Source of the DNA: Sphingobium sp. | GTDB lineage: Bacteria > Pseudomonadota > Alphaproteobacteria > Sphingomonadales > Sphingomonadaceae | DNA: 64,000 bases | Assembly: GCA_017745115.1 (NCBI GenBank) | Contig: JAGIAA010000001.1 | Location: 124,001 to 188,000 of the forward strand | Reading direction: 5' to 3' | Shown here: positions 10,503 through 18,654 of the stretch, piece after piece | Layout: each line of letters opens with the position of its first letter | Numbering within the stretch: the first letter of the stretch is position 1 | Notes under the pieces: model-generated | Databases searched by the model: none | Told to the model about the DNA's origin: nothing | The model's input: the letters and a program-made list of their open reading frames with translations, nothing else | Made by a program: the position numbers and the translations under genes

Positions 10503-10618
10503 CCCTCTCCCCTCCAGGGGAGAGGGTTAGGGAGAGGGGGTTGGCCGGCGACGGCATGCGCTTCCTCTCCTCGCTGCCCTTCCCCTCTCCCCCGCCCTCT
10601 CCCCTGAAGGGGAGAGGG
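10503..10618. repeat. Pair of 24-bp palindromes inserted between ligB and ligC
   Basis: Two perfect or near-perfect palindromes of the CCCTCTCCCCT-AGGGGAGAGGG type sit at 10503-10526 and 10595-10618, with GGGAGAGGGGG and CCTTCCCCTCTCCCCC between them that can also pair. They belong to the same family as the arms at 2526 and 2654. Here they are within an operon, so they form strong hairpins in the ligB-ligC mRNA. Confidence 0.85.
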
Positions 10619-10636
10619 AGCAGAAAGGAAAAGCCC

Positions 10637-11584
10637 ATGAGAATTGCCCTCGCAGGCGCCGGCGCATTCGGCGAAAAGCATCTCGATGGCCTCAAGATGA
10701 TCGACGGCGTCGAAATCGTCTCCGTGATCAGCCGCCGTGCCGAACAGGCCGCCGAGGTCGCCGCCAAATATGGCGCGCGGCATAGCGGCACCGAGCTGGA
10801 CGAAGCCCTGGCTCGTGACGATGTCGACGCGGTCATCCTCTGCACACCGACGCAGATGCACGCCTCTCAGGCCATCGCCTGCATGAATGCGGGCAAGCAT
10901 GTCCAGGTCGAGATCCCGCTCGCTGACAGTTGGGCGGATGCGCTCGCAGTTCAGAAGAAGCAGGAGGAGACCGGCCTCGTCTGCATGGTTGGCCATACCC
11001 GCCGCTTCAATCCAAGCCATCAGTACATCCACAACAAGATCACGGCCGGTGAACTGGCGATCCAGCAGATGGACGTGCAGACCTATTTCTTCCGCCGGAA
11101 GAACATGAACGCCAAGGGCGAACCGCGGTCCTGGACCGATCACCTGCTCTGGCATCATGCCGCGCACACGGTCGATCTCTTCGCCTACCAGGCGGGCAAG
11201 ATCGTCAAGGCCAACGCCGTGGAAGGCCCGATCCATCCCGAACTCGGCATCGCCATGGACATGTCGATCCAGCTGAAGAGCGAGACGGGCGCGATCTGCA
11301 CCCTCTCCCTCTCATTCAACAATGACGGGCCGCTCGGCACCTTCTTCCGCTACATCGGCGACAACGGCACGTGGATCGCGCGCTACGACGACCTGTTCAC
11401 CGGCAAGGAAGAAAAGGTCGACCTGACCGGCGTCACGGTATCCAACAACGGCATCGAGCTGCAGGACCGTGAGTTCATCGCGGCCATTCGCGAAGGCCGC
11501 GAGCCCAACAGCTCGGTCGGCAAGGTGCTCGATTGCTATCGCGTGCTCGGAGAGCTGGAAACGCAACTCTCGACAACGGACTGA
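10637..11584 (+). CDS. ligC: 4-carboxy-2-hydroxymuconate-6-semialdehyde dehydrogenase
   Basis: 315 aa, Gfo/Idh/MocA fold. Oxidises the ring-cleavage product (as its cyclic hemiacetal) to PDC with NADP+. The Rossmann motif ALAGAGAFGEKH is at the N-terminus, followed by VILCTPTQMHA, EIPLADS and the substrate-side stretch FFRRKNMNAKGEPRSWTDH. The start at 10637 has AAGGAAAAG before it, and the length equals LigC of SYK-6 as I recall it. The reading frame extends upstream through the repeat, but that part is not coding. Last gene of the unit, followed by a strong terminator. Confidence 0.95.
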   Translation: MRIALAGAGAFGEKHLDGLKMIDGVEIVSVISRRAEQAAEVAAKYGARHSGTELDEALARDDVDAVILCTPTQMHASQAIACMNAGKHVQVEIPLADSWADALAVQKKQEETGLVCMVGHTRRFNPSHQYIHNKITAGELAIQQMDVQTYFFRRKNMNAKGEPRSWTDHLLWHHAAHTVDLFAYQAGKIVKANAVEGPIHPELGIAMDMSIQLKSETGAICTLSLSFNNDGPLGTFFRYIGDNGTWIARYDDLFTGKEEKVDLTGVTVSNNGIELQDREFIAAIREGREPNSSVGKVLDCYRVLGELETQLSTTD

Positions 11585-11609
11585 CACATTTAATATCCTG
11601 ATCCAGAGG

Positions 11610-11646
11610 GGCGTCCGGGGCGAAAATGCGCCGGACGCCTTTCTTT
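11610..11646 (+). terminator. Rho-independent terminator of the ligJABC unit
   Basis: GGCGTCCGG and CCGGACGCC form a perfect 9-bp stem with a 12-base loop, followed by TTTCTTT. It is 26 bases after the ligC stop. Confidence 0.85.
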
Positions 11647-11774
11647 GAGGGAACCGCTCCGGTGTAATTTCGCTTCTGTTCAAAAGGGGCCTTGCACATC
11701 GCGGGACAATGATAAGAACTGAAATTCATAAAGAGTCTCTCGCATTGCCGGGAGAACAACGGGAAGAGGGTCAG

Positions 11775-12158
11775 ATGGCAATCGGGGCGGAGCTTGCTCA
11801 GGCTCTGCGCAATTTCGCAAAGCAGGAGCGGGACATCGTCCAGCTCGGACAGCGTGTCGAACCGGACAATGCGCTCGAATTCGTGCGCATGCGCCGCAGT
11901 CTGGTCATGTGCTTCGCGGAGGTCGGCACCGCGATGGAAAAGGACAGCTGGCTGAACACCCAGCCGCCCGAGGTGATCCTCGAGGGACGCCAGCTCTTTT
12001 CCGCTTTCCGTGCCGCCAATTCGATCAACCAGGCCAACTGGCCGGCGATCATGGCTCGCGACGATCCGCAGGGCTACCAGATCGCAGCGCGGCCCGTCGG
12101 CGACAAGTCGCGTGCCTTCTGGGCCTGGGTCGAGAAGAACCTCGGCTTCAAGAAATAG
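11775..12158 (+). CDS. Protein of unknown function (127 aa)
   Basis: Chosen start MAIGAELAQALRN has GAAGAGGG just upstream; an earlier in-frame ATG at 11709 would add 22 residues but lacks a ribosome site. The protein is soluble and mostly helical, with RQLFSAFRAANSINQANW in the middle and a C-terminal SRAFWAWVEKNLGFKK. No motif I know. It lies alone between the lig terminator and a dispersed repeat. Confidence 0.6.
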   Translation: MAIGAELAQALRNFAKQERDIVQLGQRVEPDNALEFVRMRRSLVMCFAEVGTAMEKDSWLNTQPPEVILEGRQLFSAFRAANSINQANWPAIMARDDPQGYQIAARPVGDKSRAFWAWVEKNLGFKK

Positions 12159-12162
12159 GCAA

Positions 12163-12247
12163 GTGCGCCTGCGAAAGCAGGAGCCCGGGGCGCTATATCA
12201 CGAGCCTTGCATCCCCTCGCCCTGAACGCCTGCTTTCGCAGGAGCAC
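12163..12247. repeat. Intergenic inverted repeat (CCTGCGAAAGCAGG arms)
   Basis: GTGCGCCTGCGAAAGCAGGAG at the left pairs with CCTGCTTTCGCAGGAGCAC at 12229-12247, about 45 bases apart. Each arm is itself a small hairpin. It has the look of another dispersed palindromic element, and may end transcription of the 127-aa gene. Confidence 0.7.
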
Positions 12248-12317
12248 GACCCGGTTATTATGCGCCAGGGCGCTTCCCACCATTGATTTTTGCTGCCCAT
12301 CCAATGAGAAGGCCGGC

Positions 12318-13337
12318 ATGACTCGACCGGCCACACCCCTCCCCGCTCGCACGATCGGCGGCCTCACCGTTTCCGCTATCTCGCTTGGCTGCATGAACAT
12401 CAGCCACGCCTATGACGTCGCGCCGAGCGAGGCGGATGCCATCCGCCTGCTCAACCATGCGCTCGACATCGGCATCACGCTCATGGACAGCGCCGCGCTC
12501 TATGGCAGCGGCAACAACGAGCGCCTGCTTGCCAAGGCGATCGGCCATCGCCGCGGCGAATATCTGCTCTCCAGCAAGTGCGTGCTCGACCTGATCGACG
12601 GCAATCGCATTCTCGACGCGCGGCCGGAGACGATCATGGGCTCGCTGGAGCGATCGCTGCAGCGGCTCGGCACCGACTATATCGACCTCTATTATATGCA
12701 CCGGCTCGATCCCAACGTGCCGATCGAGGAGTCCGTCGGCGCCCTCGTCCGCGCGAAGGAGGCCGGCAAGATCGGCGCCATCGGCCTGTCGGAAATGTCC
12801 GCCGCGACAATCCGCCGCGCTCATGCCGTGCATCCGATCACCGCCGTGCAGTCGGAATATTCGCCCTGGGTGCGCAATGCCGAGATCGCCGTGCTCGATA
12901 CCTGCAAGGCGCTGGGCATCGGTTTTGTGGCTTTCTCCCCGGTTGCGCGGGGCTTCCTGGCAGGGTCCGTGACCAAGGCGGAGTTCGTCGCGGGCGATAT
13001 CCGGGCGGCCATGCCGCGCTTCCAGGAGCCCAATTTCAGCGAGAATCTGAAGCTGGCCGCACGTTTCAACGCAGTGGCCGCGGGGGCCGGCGTCGCGCCT
13101 GCGCAGCTCAGCCTCGCCTGGGTCCTGTCGCGCTGGGAGCATATCGTCCCCATTCCCGGCACGCGCAGCATTGCCCATCTCGACGAGAATGTGGCCACCC
13201 TCGGCCATCAGGTAGCGCAGGAACATCTCGATGCCGTCGATGCGATCTTCGTGCCCGGCGCGGTGCGGGGCGTTCGCTATTCCGTAGCGGCACAGGCCCA
13301 GATCGATACCGAATTGCTGCCCGAGGAGGTTTCATAG
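12318..13337 (+). CDS. Aldo/keto reductase
   Basis: 339 aa (beta/alpha)8 NADPH oxidoreductase. The catalytic tetrad is complete: Asp57 (LMDSAALYG), Tyr62, Lys87 (LSSKCV) and His128 (YYMHRLD). The C-terminal NADPH-binding stretch PIPGTRSIAHLDENV is present. The start ATG has GAGAAGG ahead of it; the frame is open upstream through the repeat but begins a domain only here. Members of this branch reduce aldehydes and ketones. First gene of a plus-strand series that includes thioesterase and MFS genes; the substrate is not known. Confidence 0.85.
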   Translation: MTRPATPLPARTIGGLTVSAISLGCMNISHAYDVAPSEADAIRLLNHALDIGITLMDSAALYGSGNNERLLAKAIGHRRGEYLLSSKCVLDLIDGNRILDARPETIMGSLERSLQRLGTDYIDLYYMHRLDPNVPIEESVGALVRAKEAGKIGAIGLSEMSAATIRRAHAVHPITAVQSEYSPWVRNAEIAVLDTCKALGIGFVAFSPVARGFLAGSVTKAEFVAGDIRAAMPRFQEPNFSENLKLAARFNAVAAGAGVAPAQLSLAWVLSRWEHIVPIPGTRSIAHLDENVATLGHQVAQEHLDAVDAIFVPGAVRGVRYSVAAQAQIDTELLPEEVS

Positions 13338-13458
13338 GGCGGACCATTCGTCTCAACATTGCCCTTGCCATCTGTGTGTGTTGCTTACTATCGCGGGACA
13401 AACGAAACCGTACGGGCGTCTCGCCTTGGCGGTGAGCAACCTGGAGAGAGGAACAGGC

Positions 13459-14184
13459 ATGTCCGACGCAAACGAGCTCGCCGCGATGCGGCAGGAACTC
13501 GACGCCCTGAAGGCCGAGGTGACCCGCCTCAACGACGTCAATGCGGTACGCAAGCTCCAGTACACCTACGGCTATTTCATCGACAAATCGCAGTATAACG
13601 AGTGCGTCGATCTGTTCGCGGACGATGGCGAGGTCTGGTTCCTCGGCGGCATCTACAAGGGCAAGTCGGGCGTGAAGCGCCTCTATAAGGACCGTTTCCA
13701 GACCCAGTTCACGCAGGGCCACAATGGTCCGCGCTATGGCTGGCTGCTCGATCATCCGCAGCTCCAGATGGTCATCGACATCTCCGACGACGGCAAGACC
13801 GCGCAGCTGCGCGGCCGGTCGACCATGCAGGCCGGCCTGCACGAGACCGCCGAAGGCCAGCAGCGCGCCTGGTGGGAAGGCGGCATCTACGAGAATGAAT
13901 ATGTGAAGGTGGACGGCGTCTGGAAGATAAAGGCGCTGCGCTATTATCCCTTCTGGCACGGCAGCTTCGCCGAAGGCTGGGCCAAGACGCCGATCGATTT
14001 CATCCCGATGGCCACCGAGAAGGACTTGTTCCCCGGCAACCCCGTCGGACCCGATGCACTCATCGAGCCCCGCCCGCGCCTCTGGCCGGCCACGGACACA
14101 GTGCCTTTCCACTATCCGCACCCCGTCACTGGCCAGCCCATCGTGCTCGACAACAGCCGCGCGCGTGAAGGCTTCAAGGACTAA
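13459..14184 (+). CDS. NTF2/SnoaL-like protein with N-terminal coiled coil
   Basis: 241 aa. Residues 1-30 (ELAAMRQELDALKAEVTRLND) form a short coiled coil, followed by a cone-shaped SnoaL_4-type domain with YTYGYFIDKSQYNECVDLF and a C-terminal proline- and histidine-rich extension (VPFHYPHPVTGQPI). AGAGAGGAACAGGC precedes the ATG. The family includes small dehydratases and isomerases; no catalytic residues can be assigned. A clear paralogue lies at 38728-39435, also beside an MFS gene and an SDR. The next NTF2-like gene starts 6 bases later. Confidence 0.8.
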   Translation: MSDANELAAMRQELDALKAEVTRLNDVNAVRKLQYTYGYFIDKSQYNECVDLFADDGEVWFLGGIYKGKSGVKRLYKDRFQTQFTQGHNGPRYGWLLDHPQLQMVIDISDDGKTAQLRGRSTMQAGLHETAEGQQRAWWEGGIYENEYVKVDGVWKIKALRYYPFWHGSFAEGWAKTPIDFIPMATEKDLFPGNPVGPDALIEPRPRLWPATDTVPFHYPHPVTGQPIVLDNSRAREGFKD

Positions 14185-14190
14185 GCTGCG

Positions 14191-14622
14191 ATGAAGGACG
14201 AGGAGCGCCAGGGTATCGAGTGGGCCTGCACGCGGCTCATCAATCTCTATACCCTCCTCAATGACGCCAATGACTGGGAGGCCGTGGCCTCGCTCTATAC
14301 GCCGGACGGGTCGATGGCCCGTCCGAGCGCGCCCGACAAACCCATTGTCGGCCGCGATGCCATTCTCGCCGCATTCCTGAGCCGCCCTGCCCGCGCCGCC
14401 CGGCATGTGGTTTCCAACATCGTCGTCGACGTCCACAGCGAGACGGAAGCCAGCGCGTACAGCGTATTGACGCTCTTCCAGGGTCAGGAAAATCCGGACG
14501 GCGGCCTGCCGATCCGCGATCCCAAGGGACCACTGGTGGGCTATTACAAGGACCGGCTCGTCAAGACCGATGAGGGCTGGCGCTTCGCCGAGCGCATCGG
14601 CGGACTGGATTTCGCACCATGA
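14191..14622 (+). CDS. SnoaL-like (NTF2 fold) protein
   Basis: 143 aa single SnoaL-like domain: an N-terminal helix pair (IEWACTRLINLYTLLND), WEAVASLYTPDGSMARP, VGRDAILAAFLSR, then ARHVVSNIVVDVH and a C-terminal beta sheet ending FAERIGGLDF. This layout resembles the small subunits of ring-hydroxylating oxygenases and bile-acid-dehydratase-like proteins. No oxygenase partner is adjacent, so a lone enzyme or ligand binder is more likely. Its stop overlaps the next start by 4 bases (ATGA), so the two are translated together. Confidence 0.78.
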   Translation: MKDEERQGIEWACTRLINLYTLLNDANDWEAVASLYTPDGSMARPSAPDKPIVGRDAILAAFLSRPARAARHVVSNIVVDVHSETEASAYSVLTLFQGQENPDGGLPIRDPKGPLVGYYKDRLVKTDEGWRFAERIGGLDFAP

Positions 14623-15050
14623 GCGACGACTTCGCTGTATATCTCTCCCGCCCCTATCGCATCGAATGGGGCCATTGCGATCCGGCCGGCATCGTCTACG
14701 CGCCACGCTTCCTCGAGATGTTCGGCGAAAGCACGATCATGCTGTTCGAAAAGGCGCTCGGCATCCGTAAGAAAGACATGCTCAAGGAACGCGACGTCAT
14801 CGGCTTCCCGATGGTCGACGTCTCGGCAAAATTCCTCCGCCCCGCCTCCTATGGCGACAATGTCGTCCTCGAAGCCGAGGCGCCGGCTTTCGGCAATTCG
14901 AGCTTCACCATCCGTCACCGCCTGCTCAAGGATGGTGCGGTCTGCGTCGAAGGCACGGAGAAGCGCGTCTGGGCTGTCCGCGACGCCGAGCGCGGCATGC
15001 GCGCAGAGCGCGTGCCCGACGAAATCCGGGCGCTGTTCACACGGGGCTGA
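14619..15050 (+). CDS. Acyl-CoA thioesterase, 4-hydroxybenzoyl-CoA thioesterase family
   Basis: 143 aa hotdog-fold protein. The signature EWGHCDPAGIVYAPRF carries the catalytic Asp of the 4HBT family. VDVSAKFLRPASYGD and VEGTEKRVWAV follow as in aroyl-CoA thioesterases. It would release a free acid from an aromatic or other acyl-CoA. It overlaps the NTF2 gene before it by 4 bases and is 3 bases from the next gene, so the three are one operon. Confidence 0.87.
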   Translation: MSDDFAVYLSRPYRIEWGHCDPAGIVYAPRFLEMFGESTIMLFEKALGIRKKDMLKERDVIGFPMVDVSAKFLRPASYGDNVVLEAEAPAFGNSSFTIRHRLLKDGAVCVEGTEKRVWAVRDAERGMRAERVPDEIRALFTRG

Positions 15051-15053
15051 GAC

Positions 15054-15887
15054 ATGGTCGCGGCGACGATCAACTATCTCTCGCCCGACTCCCGCATCAA
15101 TCGCTTCTTCTGGGCGCCCGAAGGCCGGCTCAGCACCAGCCTATCCGTTCCGCATGGCGTCGAGATCGGGGATGCGCGAAAGGCCGGCCATCCTTTCACG
15201 CTCGATGAGCATGGCTTCACCCTGGTCGTGCAGCCGACAGCCGTTGCAGGCCTCGACGACAGGGCCTCGTTGGACAGCATCTATGCACGCGAAGTTGAGC
15301 AGATCGCGAAAGACCTGACCGGCGCCGACCTGGTGGTTCCGATGGGCTATGAACTGCGATCCAGCGCGGCCGGCAATCGGCCGATGCTTCCGCCCGCCGC
15401 CCGCGCGCATATCGATTACGATACACGAACCGCGCACCAGATCGCGCAGCGCCGCTACCGCAAGGCGCAGCCAGACGGTCCCGGTTATGACCGCTTCATT
15501 CTGTTCAGCCTGTGGCGCTGCTTCTCGCCGCCGCCGCAAGACTGGCCGCTCGCGCTTTGCGATTTCGAGAGCAGCAGGGACACCCCCGAAGTCCGCAGCG
15601 TCAAGATCGACGTGCCACGTCTGCCCGAGGGCGATGCGGTTTACGCGCCCATTGCAGGCGAGGATGAGATGGGCGCAAGCGCGCTGTTCGCCTTCGACGC
15701 CGGCCATCGCTGGTGGTGGTATCCGGCGATGACCCGCGACGAGGCGATCTTCATCAAGTTCCACGACAGCGACCATAGCCATGCCTGGCGGACGCCCCAT
15801 TGCGCGTTCCATGACGAGACGACCCCGGGCACGGTGCCGCGTGAAAGCATCGAATTTCGCGGCTGCGCCTACTTCACAAAGCGCTAA
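15054..15887 (+). CDS. CmcJ/NvfI family oxidoreductase
   Basis: 277 aa. Matches the CmcJ/NvfI (gibberellin GA4 desaturase-like, AsaB) type: an N-terminal beta domain (INYLSPDSRINRFFWAPEG), RAHIDYDTRTA with the His-x-Asp pair, YDRFILFSLWRCFSPPPQDWPLALCD, and the C-terminal FIKFHDSDHSHAWRTPHCAF and RESIEFRGCAYF. Known members of this broad family act in fungal and actinobacterial secondary metabolism, in some cases as 2-oxoglutarate-like oxygenases. Its presence next to a thioesterase and an importer suggests a catabolic role here. Confidence 0.75.
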   Translation: MVAATINYLSPDSRINRFFWAPEGRLSTSLSVPHGVEIGDARKAGHPFTLDEHGFTLVVQPTAVAGLDDRASLDSIYAREVEQIAKDLTGADLVVPMGYELRSSAAGNRPMLPPAARAHIDYDTRTAHQIAQRRYRKAQPDGPGYDRFILFSLWRCFSPPPQDWPLALCDFESSRDTPEVRSVKIDVPRLPEGDAVYAPIAGEDEMGASALFAFDAGHRWWWYPAMTRDEAIFIKFHDSDHSHAWRTPHCAFHDETTPGTVPRESIEFRGCAYFTKR

Positions 15888-15953
15888 CCGGCGCTAAGGT
15901 CACGCCAAGCGCGCCGCTCGAGCGCATCGCGGACGGTCCAGGAGGGGAATTTC

Positions 15954-17204
15954 ATGCAAGGCAATGTGGGTTCAGCCGCGGGCACGCTTCGCTCGCCCGG
16001 CTATCAGATGATGCTCGTCGGCCTTTTGAGCCTGAATTTCGGCATCGTCTTCTTCGATCGACAGGCGCTCAACGTGCTGATGCCGTTCGTCCAGCCGGAG
16101 TTCAGCCTCACCGACACACAGGTCGGCTGGATCGCGGCGGGCCTCAGCTTCACCTGGGCGATCGCGGCCTTCGGTGTCGGCAAGCTCTCCGACACGATCG
16201 GACGCCGCAAGCTGCTGCTGATTCTTTCAACTCTGGCTTTCTCGTTCTGCTCGTTCCTGACCGGTGTCGCGTCCAGCTTCGCCTTCCTGATCGGTACGCG
16301 CCTGCTCATGGGCGTCGCCGAGGGCGGCGTCATGCCGATCAGCCACGCCATGATCGCAACGGAGGTCTCGCGGGAACGGCGCGGCCTCGCGCAGGGCGTT
16401 GCGCAGAATCTCGGCTCGAACCTGCTGGGCAGCTTCCTGGCGCCGGTCGTGCTGATCGCGTTCGCCAATCATTTCGGCTGGCGCGAAGCCTTCTATCTCG
16501 CCGGTATTCCGGGCATCGTCAGCGCCATCCTCATGTGGTTCCTGATCGAGGAGCCCGCCGCTCCGCCGAAGGCCGCGGCCCACGACAAGATGACGATCCT
16601 CGATGCGCTCAAGATCCGCAACATCTGGATCATCGTAGTGTTCGGCGTCCTCATGGTCGCCCATTTCGTCATAACCTGGGCGTTCATGCCGCTCTACCTC
16701 GTGCAGGTGCGCGGGATCGATACCGACACGATGAGCTGGCTGATGGGCGCACTCGGCGTCGCCGCTGCGGTCTACAGCTTCGGCATCTCCGGCCTGTCGG
16801 ACATTATCGGGCGCAAGCCCGTCATGGTCGTGCTGCCGTTCCTCTCGGTGATCGGGCCGCTCGCCGCCATGTACTTCACCGGATCGCCCTTCGTCATGGC
16901 GGCGCTGTTCGTGGTCGGCTGGGCCGTCAACGGCACCTTCCCGATCTTCATGGCGACCATTCCGTCAGAAACGGTGGAAGCGCGTCATCATGCTACGGTG
17001 CTGGGCCTCGCCATGGGCGCTTGCGAAATCCTGGGCGGCGTCGCCGGCCCGCCCGTCGCCGGCATGCTCAACGACGCCTTCGGGCGATCGAGCTTCTTGT
17101 GGTTGCAGATGGGCCTCGCCGTGGTGAGCGGTTTCTTCGCGCTGTTCCTGGTCGAGACCGCCCCGAGCCAGCTGCGCAAGCGCGGCCTGGCGCCGGTGGG
17201 TTAG
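15954..17204 (+). CDS. MFS transporter, probably aromatic acid/metabolite:H+ symporter
   Basis: 416 aa with 12 predicted membrane segments. The loop 2-3 motif GVGKLSDTIGRRK and the equivalent GLSDIIGRKP between segments 8 and 9 are typical of the MFS. A central loop with EEPAAPPKAAAHDK separates the halves. AGGAGGGGAATTTC gives a strong ribosome site. It is the last gene of the 12.3-17.2 kb run and is likely the inner-membrane importer for its substrate. A paralogue is at 40381-41655. A convergent hairpin terminator follows. Confidence 0.9.
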   Translation: MQGNVGSAAGTLRSPGYQMMLVGLLSLNFGIVFFDRQALNVLMPFVQPEFSLTDTQVGWIAAGLSFTWAIAAFGVGKLSDTIGRRKLLLILSTLAFSFCSFLTGVASSFAFLIGTRLLMGVAEGGVMPISHAMIATEVSRERRGLAQGVAQNLGSNLLGSFLAPVVLIAFANHFGWREAFYLAGIPGIVSAILMWFLIEEPAAPPKAAAHDKMTILDALKIRNIWIIVVFGVLMVAHFVITWAFMPLYLVQVRGIDTDTMSWLMGALGVAAAVYSFGISGLSDIIGRKPVMVVLPFLSVIGPLAAMYFTGSPFVMAALFVVGWAVNGTFPIFMATIPSETVEARHHATVLGLAMGACEILGGVAGPPVAGMLNDAFGRSSFLWLQMGLAVVSGFFALFLVETAPSQLRKRGLAPVG

Positions 17205-17214
17205 GAACTAAAAG

Positions 17215-17236
17215 CCCCTCCCCCGAGGGGGAGGGG
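17215..17236. terminator. Bidirectional hairpin between convergent genes
   Basis: CCCCTCCCCC-GA-GGGGGAGGGG is a perfect palindrome lying between the stops of the MFS gene and the MetE-like gene. It resembles the CCCCTTCAGGGG repeat family seen at 2526, 10503 and 25242. Confidence 0.7.
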
Positions 17237-17247
17237 GTTAGAATGAT

Positions 17248-18402
17248 TCACGCCATCGCGTAGCGACCCGCCGCGATCCGCGCACCTTCGGCGAGGCTCG
17301 CCAGCTTCTTCCAGGTCACGACGGGGTCGATCTTGCCATAACCGGCGAAGGTGCCGAAGCCACAGTCTGTGCTCGCAATCACGCGATCCAGGCCGACGAT
17401 GTCGGCGAAACGCTCGATGCGTTGGGCGATGAGCTCGGGATGCTCCAGATAATTGGAGCAGGTGTCGATCATGCCCGGCGCCAGGATCTTCTCCTCGGGG
17501 ATCTTCGCATCGCGCCAGACCTTCCACTCATGTTCGTGGCGCGGATTGGCGGCTTCGAACAGGATGGTCGCAGGGCGCGCCTTCAAAACGACGTCGATCA
17601 CCCGCTCGAGCGGGATGTCATGATCGTGCGGGCCTTCATAATTGCCCCAGCAAATGTGCATCCGCATCTTTTCGGGCGAGATATTGGCAGTCGCGGCGTT
17701 CAGCGCCTCGACATTGGCTTCCGCGACCTTGATGAAATCGGCTTCGCTCATGTCCTGGTAGCCAGTGTGGCGCGACATGGCGAGATCGGGGCAGTCGAGC
17801 TGCAGCTCGAAGCCTGCATCGACGATCGCCTCATATTCCGGACGCATGGCGTCGGCGAGATCGGCCAGATAGGCTTCGTGGGTCGGATAGAAGGCGTTCT
17901 TCTGAAAGGCGGTGATCAGGCCCGGCGACGCCGAGTTCATGAAGGCGCGGACGCGCTCCCCATTGCTCTTTTGGCCTTCCTTGGCGAGCGACGCCTTGAA
18001 GCGGCGGATGTCGTCGTGGAGCGGCTGCAGATTGACCAGCTTGACCTTCGAAATGCACGAGGAGCGCGTAAACTCCTGACTGCCCATGATCAGCGCGAGC
18101 TTCTTCCGCAGTTCCGGAAGCGGCGCGAGGTCTGCGGCGGGGACGCGGTCGGTGTGGCCGCCAAAGCCCTCTAAACGCTCGATCATATAGGTCGAATAGC
18201 CGACCTTGCCGAGTTCTCCGTCGGAGACGATCGTGACGCCGGCCTCGACCTGCTTCTTCACGGCTTCGTCGACGGCGGCCTGCACGACGCGATCGAATTC
18301 ATCGGCATCATAGGATTCGCCATGATCGCGCGCCAGCAACAGCGGCGTGAGCTCCGGCCCACGTGGCAGGCTCCCCACATGTGTGACATTTACGCTCGCC
18401 AT
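17248..18402 (-). CDS. MetE C-terminal-like zinc methyltransferase (UROD/MetE-like)
   Basis: 384 aa, only the catalytic barrel of cobalamin-independent methionine synthase, without the N-terminal half. The zinc site is intact: MHICWGN (His, Cys), a Glu in FEAANPRH and Cys in STDCGFGTF. HVGSLPRGPEL at the start is the usual opening. Family members move methyl groups to thiols or act as alkyl-CoM/thiol transferases. AAGGAG precedes the start at 18402. It stands opposite the TonB receptor gene at 18655, so it could serve the same pathway, for example taking a methyl group or adding a thiol, but the sequence does not say which. Confidence 0.82.
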   Translation of the reverse strand: MASVNVTHVGSLPRGPELTPLLLARDHGESYDADEFDRVVQAAVDEAVKKQVEAGVTIVSDGELGKVGYSTYMIERLEGFGGHTDRVPAADLAPLPELRKKLALIMGSQEFTRSSCISKVKLVNLQPLHDDIRRFKASLAKEGQKSNGERVRAFMNSASPGLITAFQKNAFYPTHEAYLADLADAMRPEYEAIVDAGFELQLDCPDLAMSRHTGYQDMSEADFIKVAEANVEALNAATANISPEKMRMHICWGNYEGPHDHDIPLERVIDVVLKARPATILFEAANPRHEHEWKVWRDAKIPEEKILAPGMIDTCSNYLEHPELIAQRIERFADIVGLDRVIASTDCGFGTFAGYGKIDPVVTWKKLASLAEGARIAAGRYAMA

Positions 18403-18512
18403 GACTCGAATCTCCTTTACGCCCAAAGGCCGGTTGCACGGGAGCGCCCATAGCAAATTGTGGCGGAAAGTAACCCGAATCCGATTGATTCGATCACAAA
18501 TGATAAGTTGGG

Positions 18513-18532
18513 TTCATATTTCACGATATGAA
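18513..18532. promoter_or_regulatory. Inverted repeat in the divergent MetE-like/TonB receptor promoter region
   Basis: TTCATAT-TTCACG-ATATGAA is a perfect 7-bp inverted repeat with a 6-base spacer, inside the 252-bp gap 18403-18654 between divergent genes. This gap is the most A/T-rich non-coding stretch nearby. It is a likely operator for a dimeric regulator; none is encoded directly next to it. Confidence 0.5.
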
Positions 18533-18654
18533 AATGCCAGCCCCGGCGACTGGGTGTTACTTACTAGACACACACCCTTCTGCTAAGCATCCCCTCGATC
18601 CGGCGCGCGCCCTCGGGCGAGAGACAATTGCGCGGGACATTTGAGGAGAGACAC

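Noticed and set aside
10503..10618. Repeat block between ligB and ligC read as a CRISPR array
   Set aside because: Only two palindromic units without evenly spaced unique spacers; it belongs to the intergenic palindrome family.
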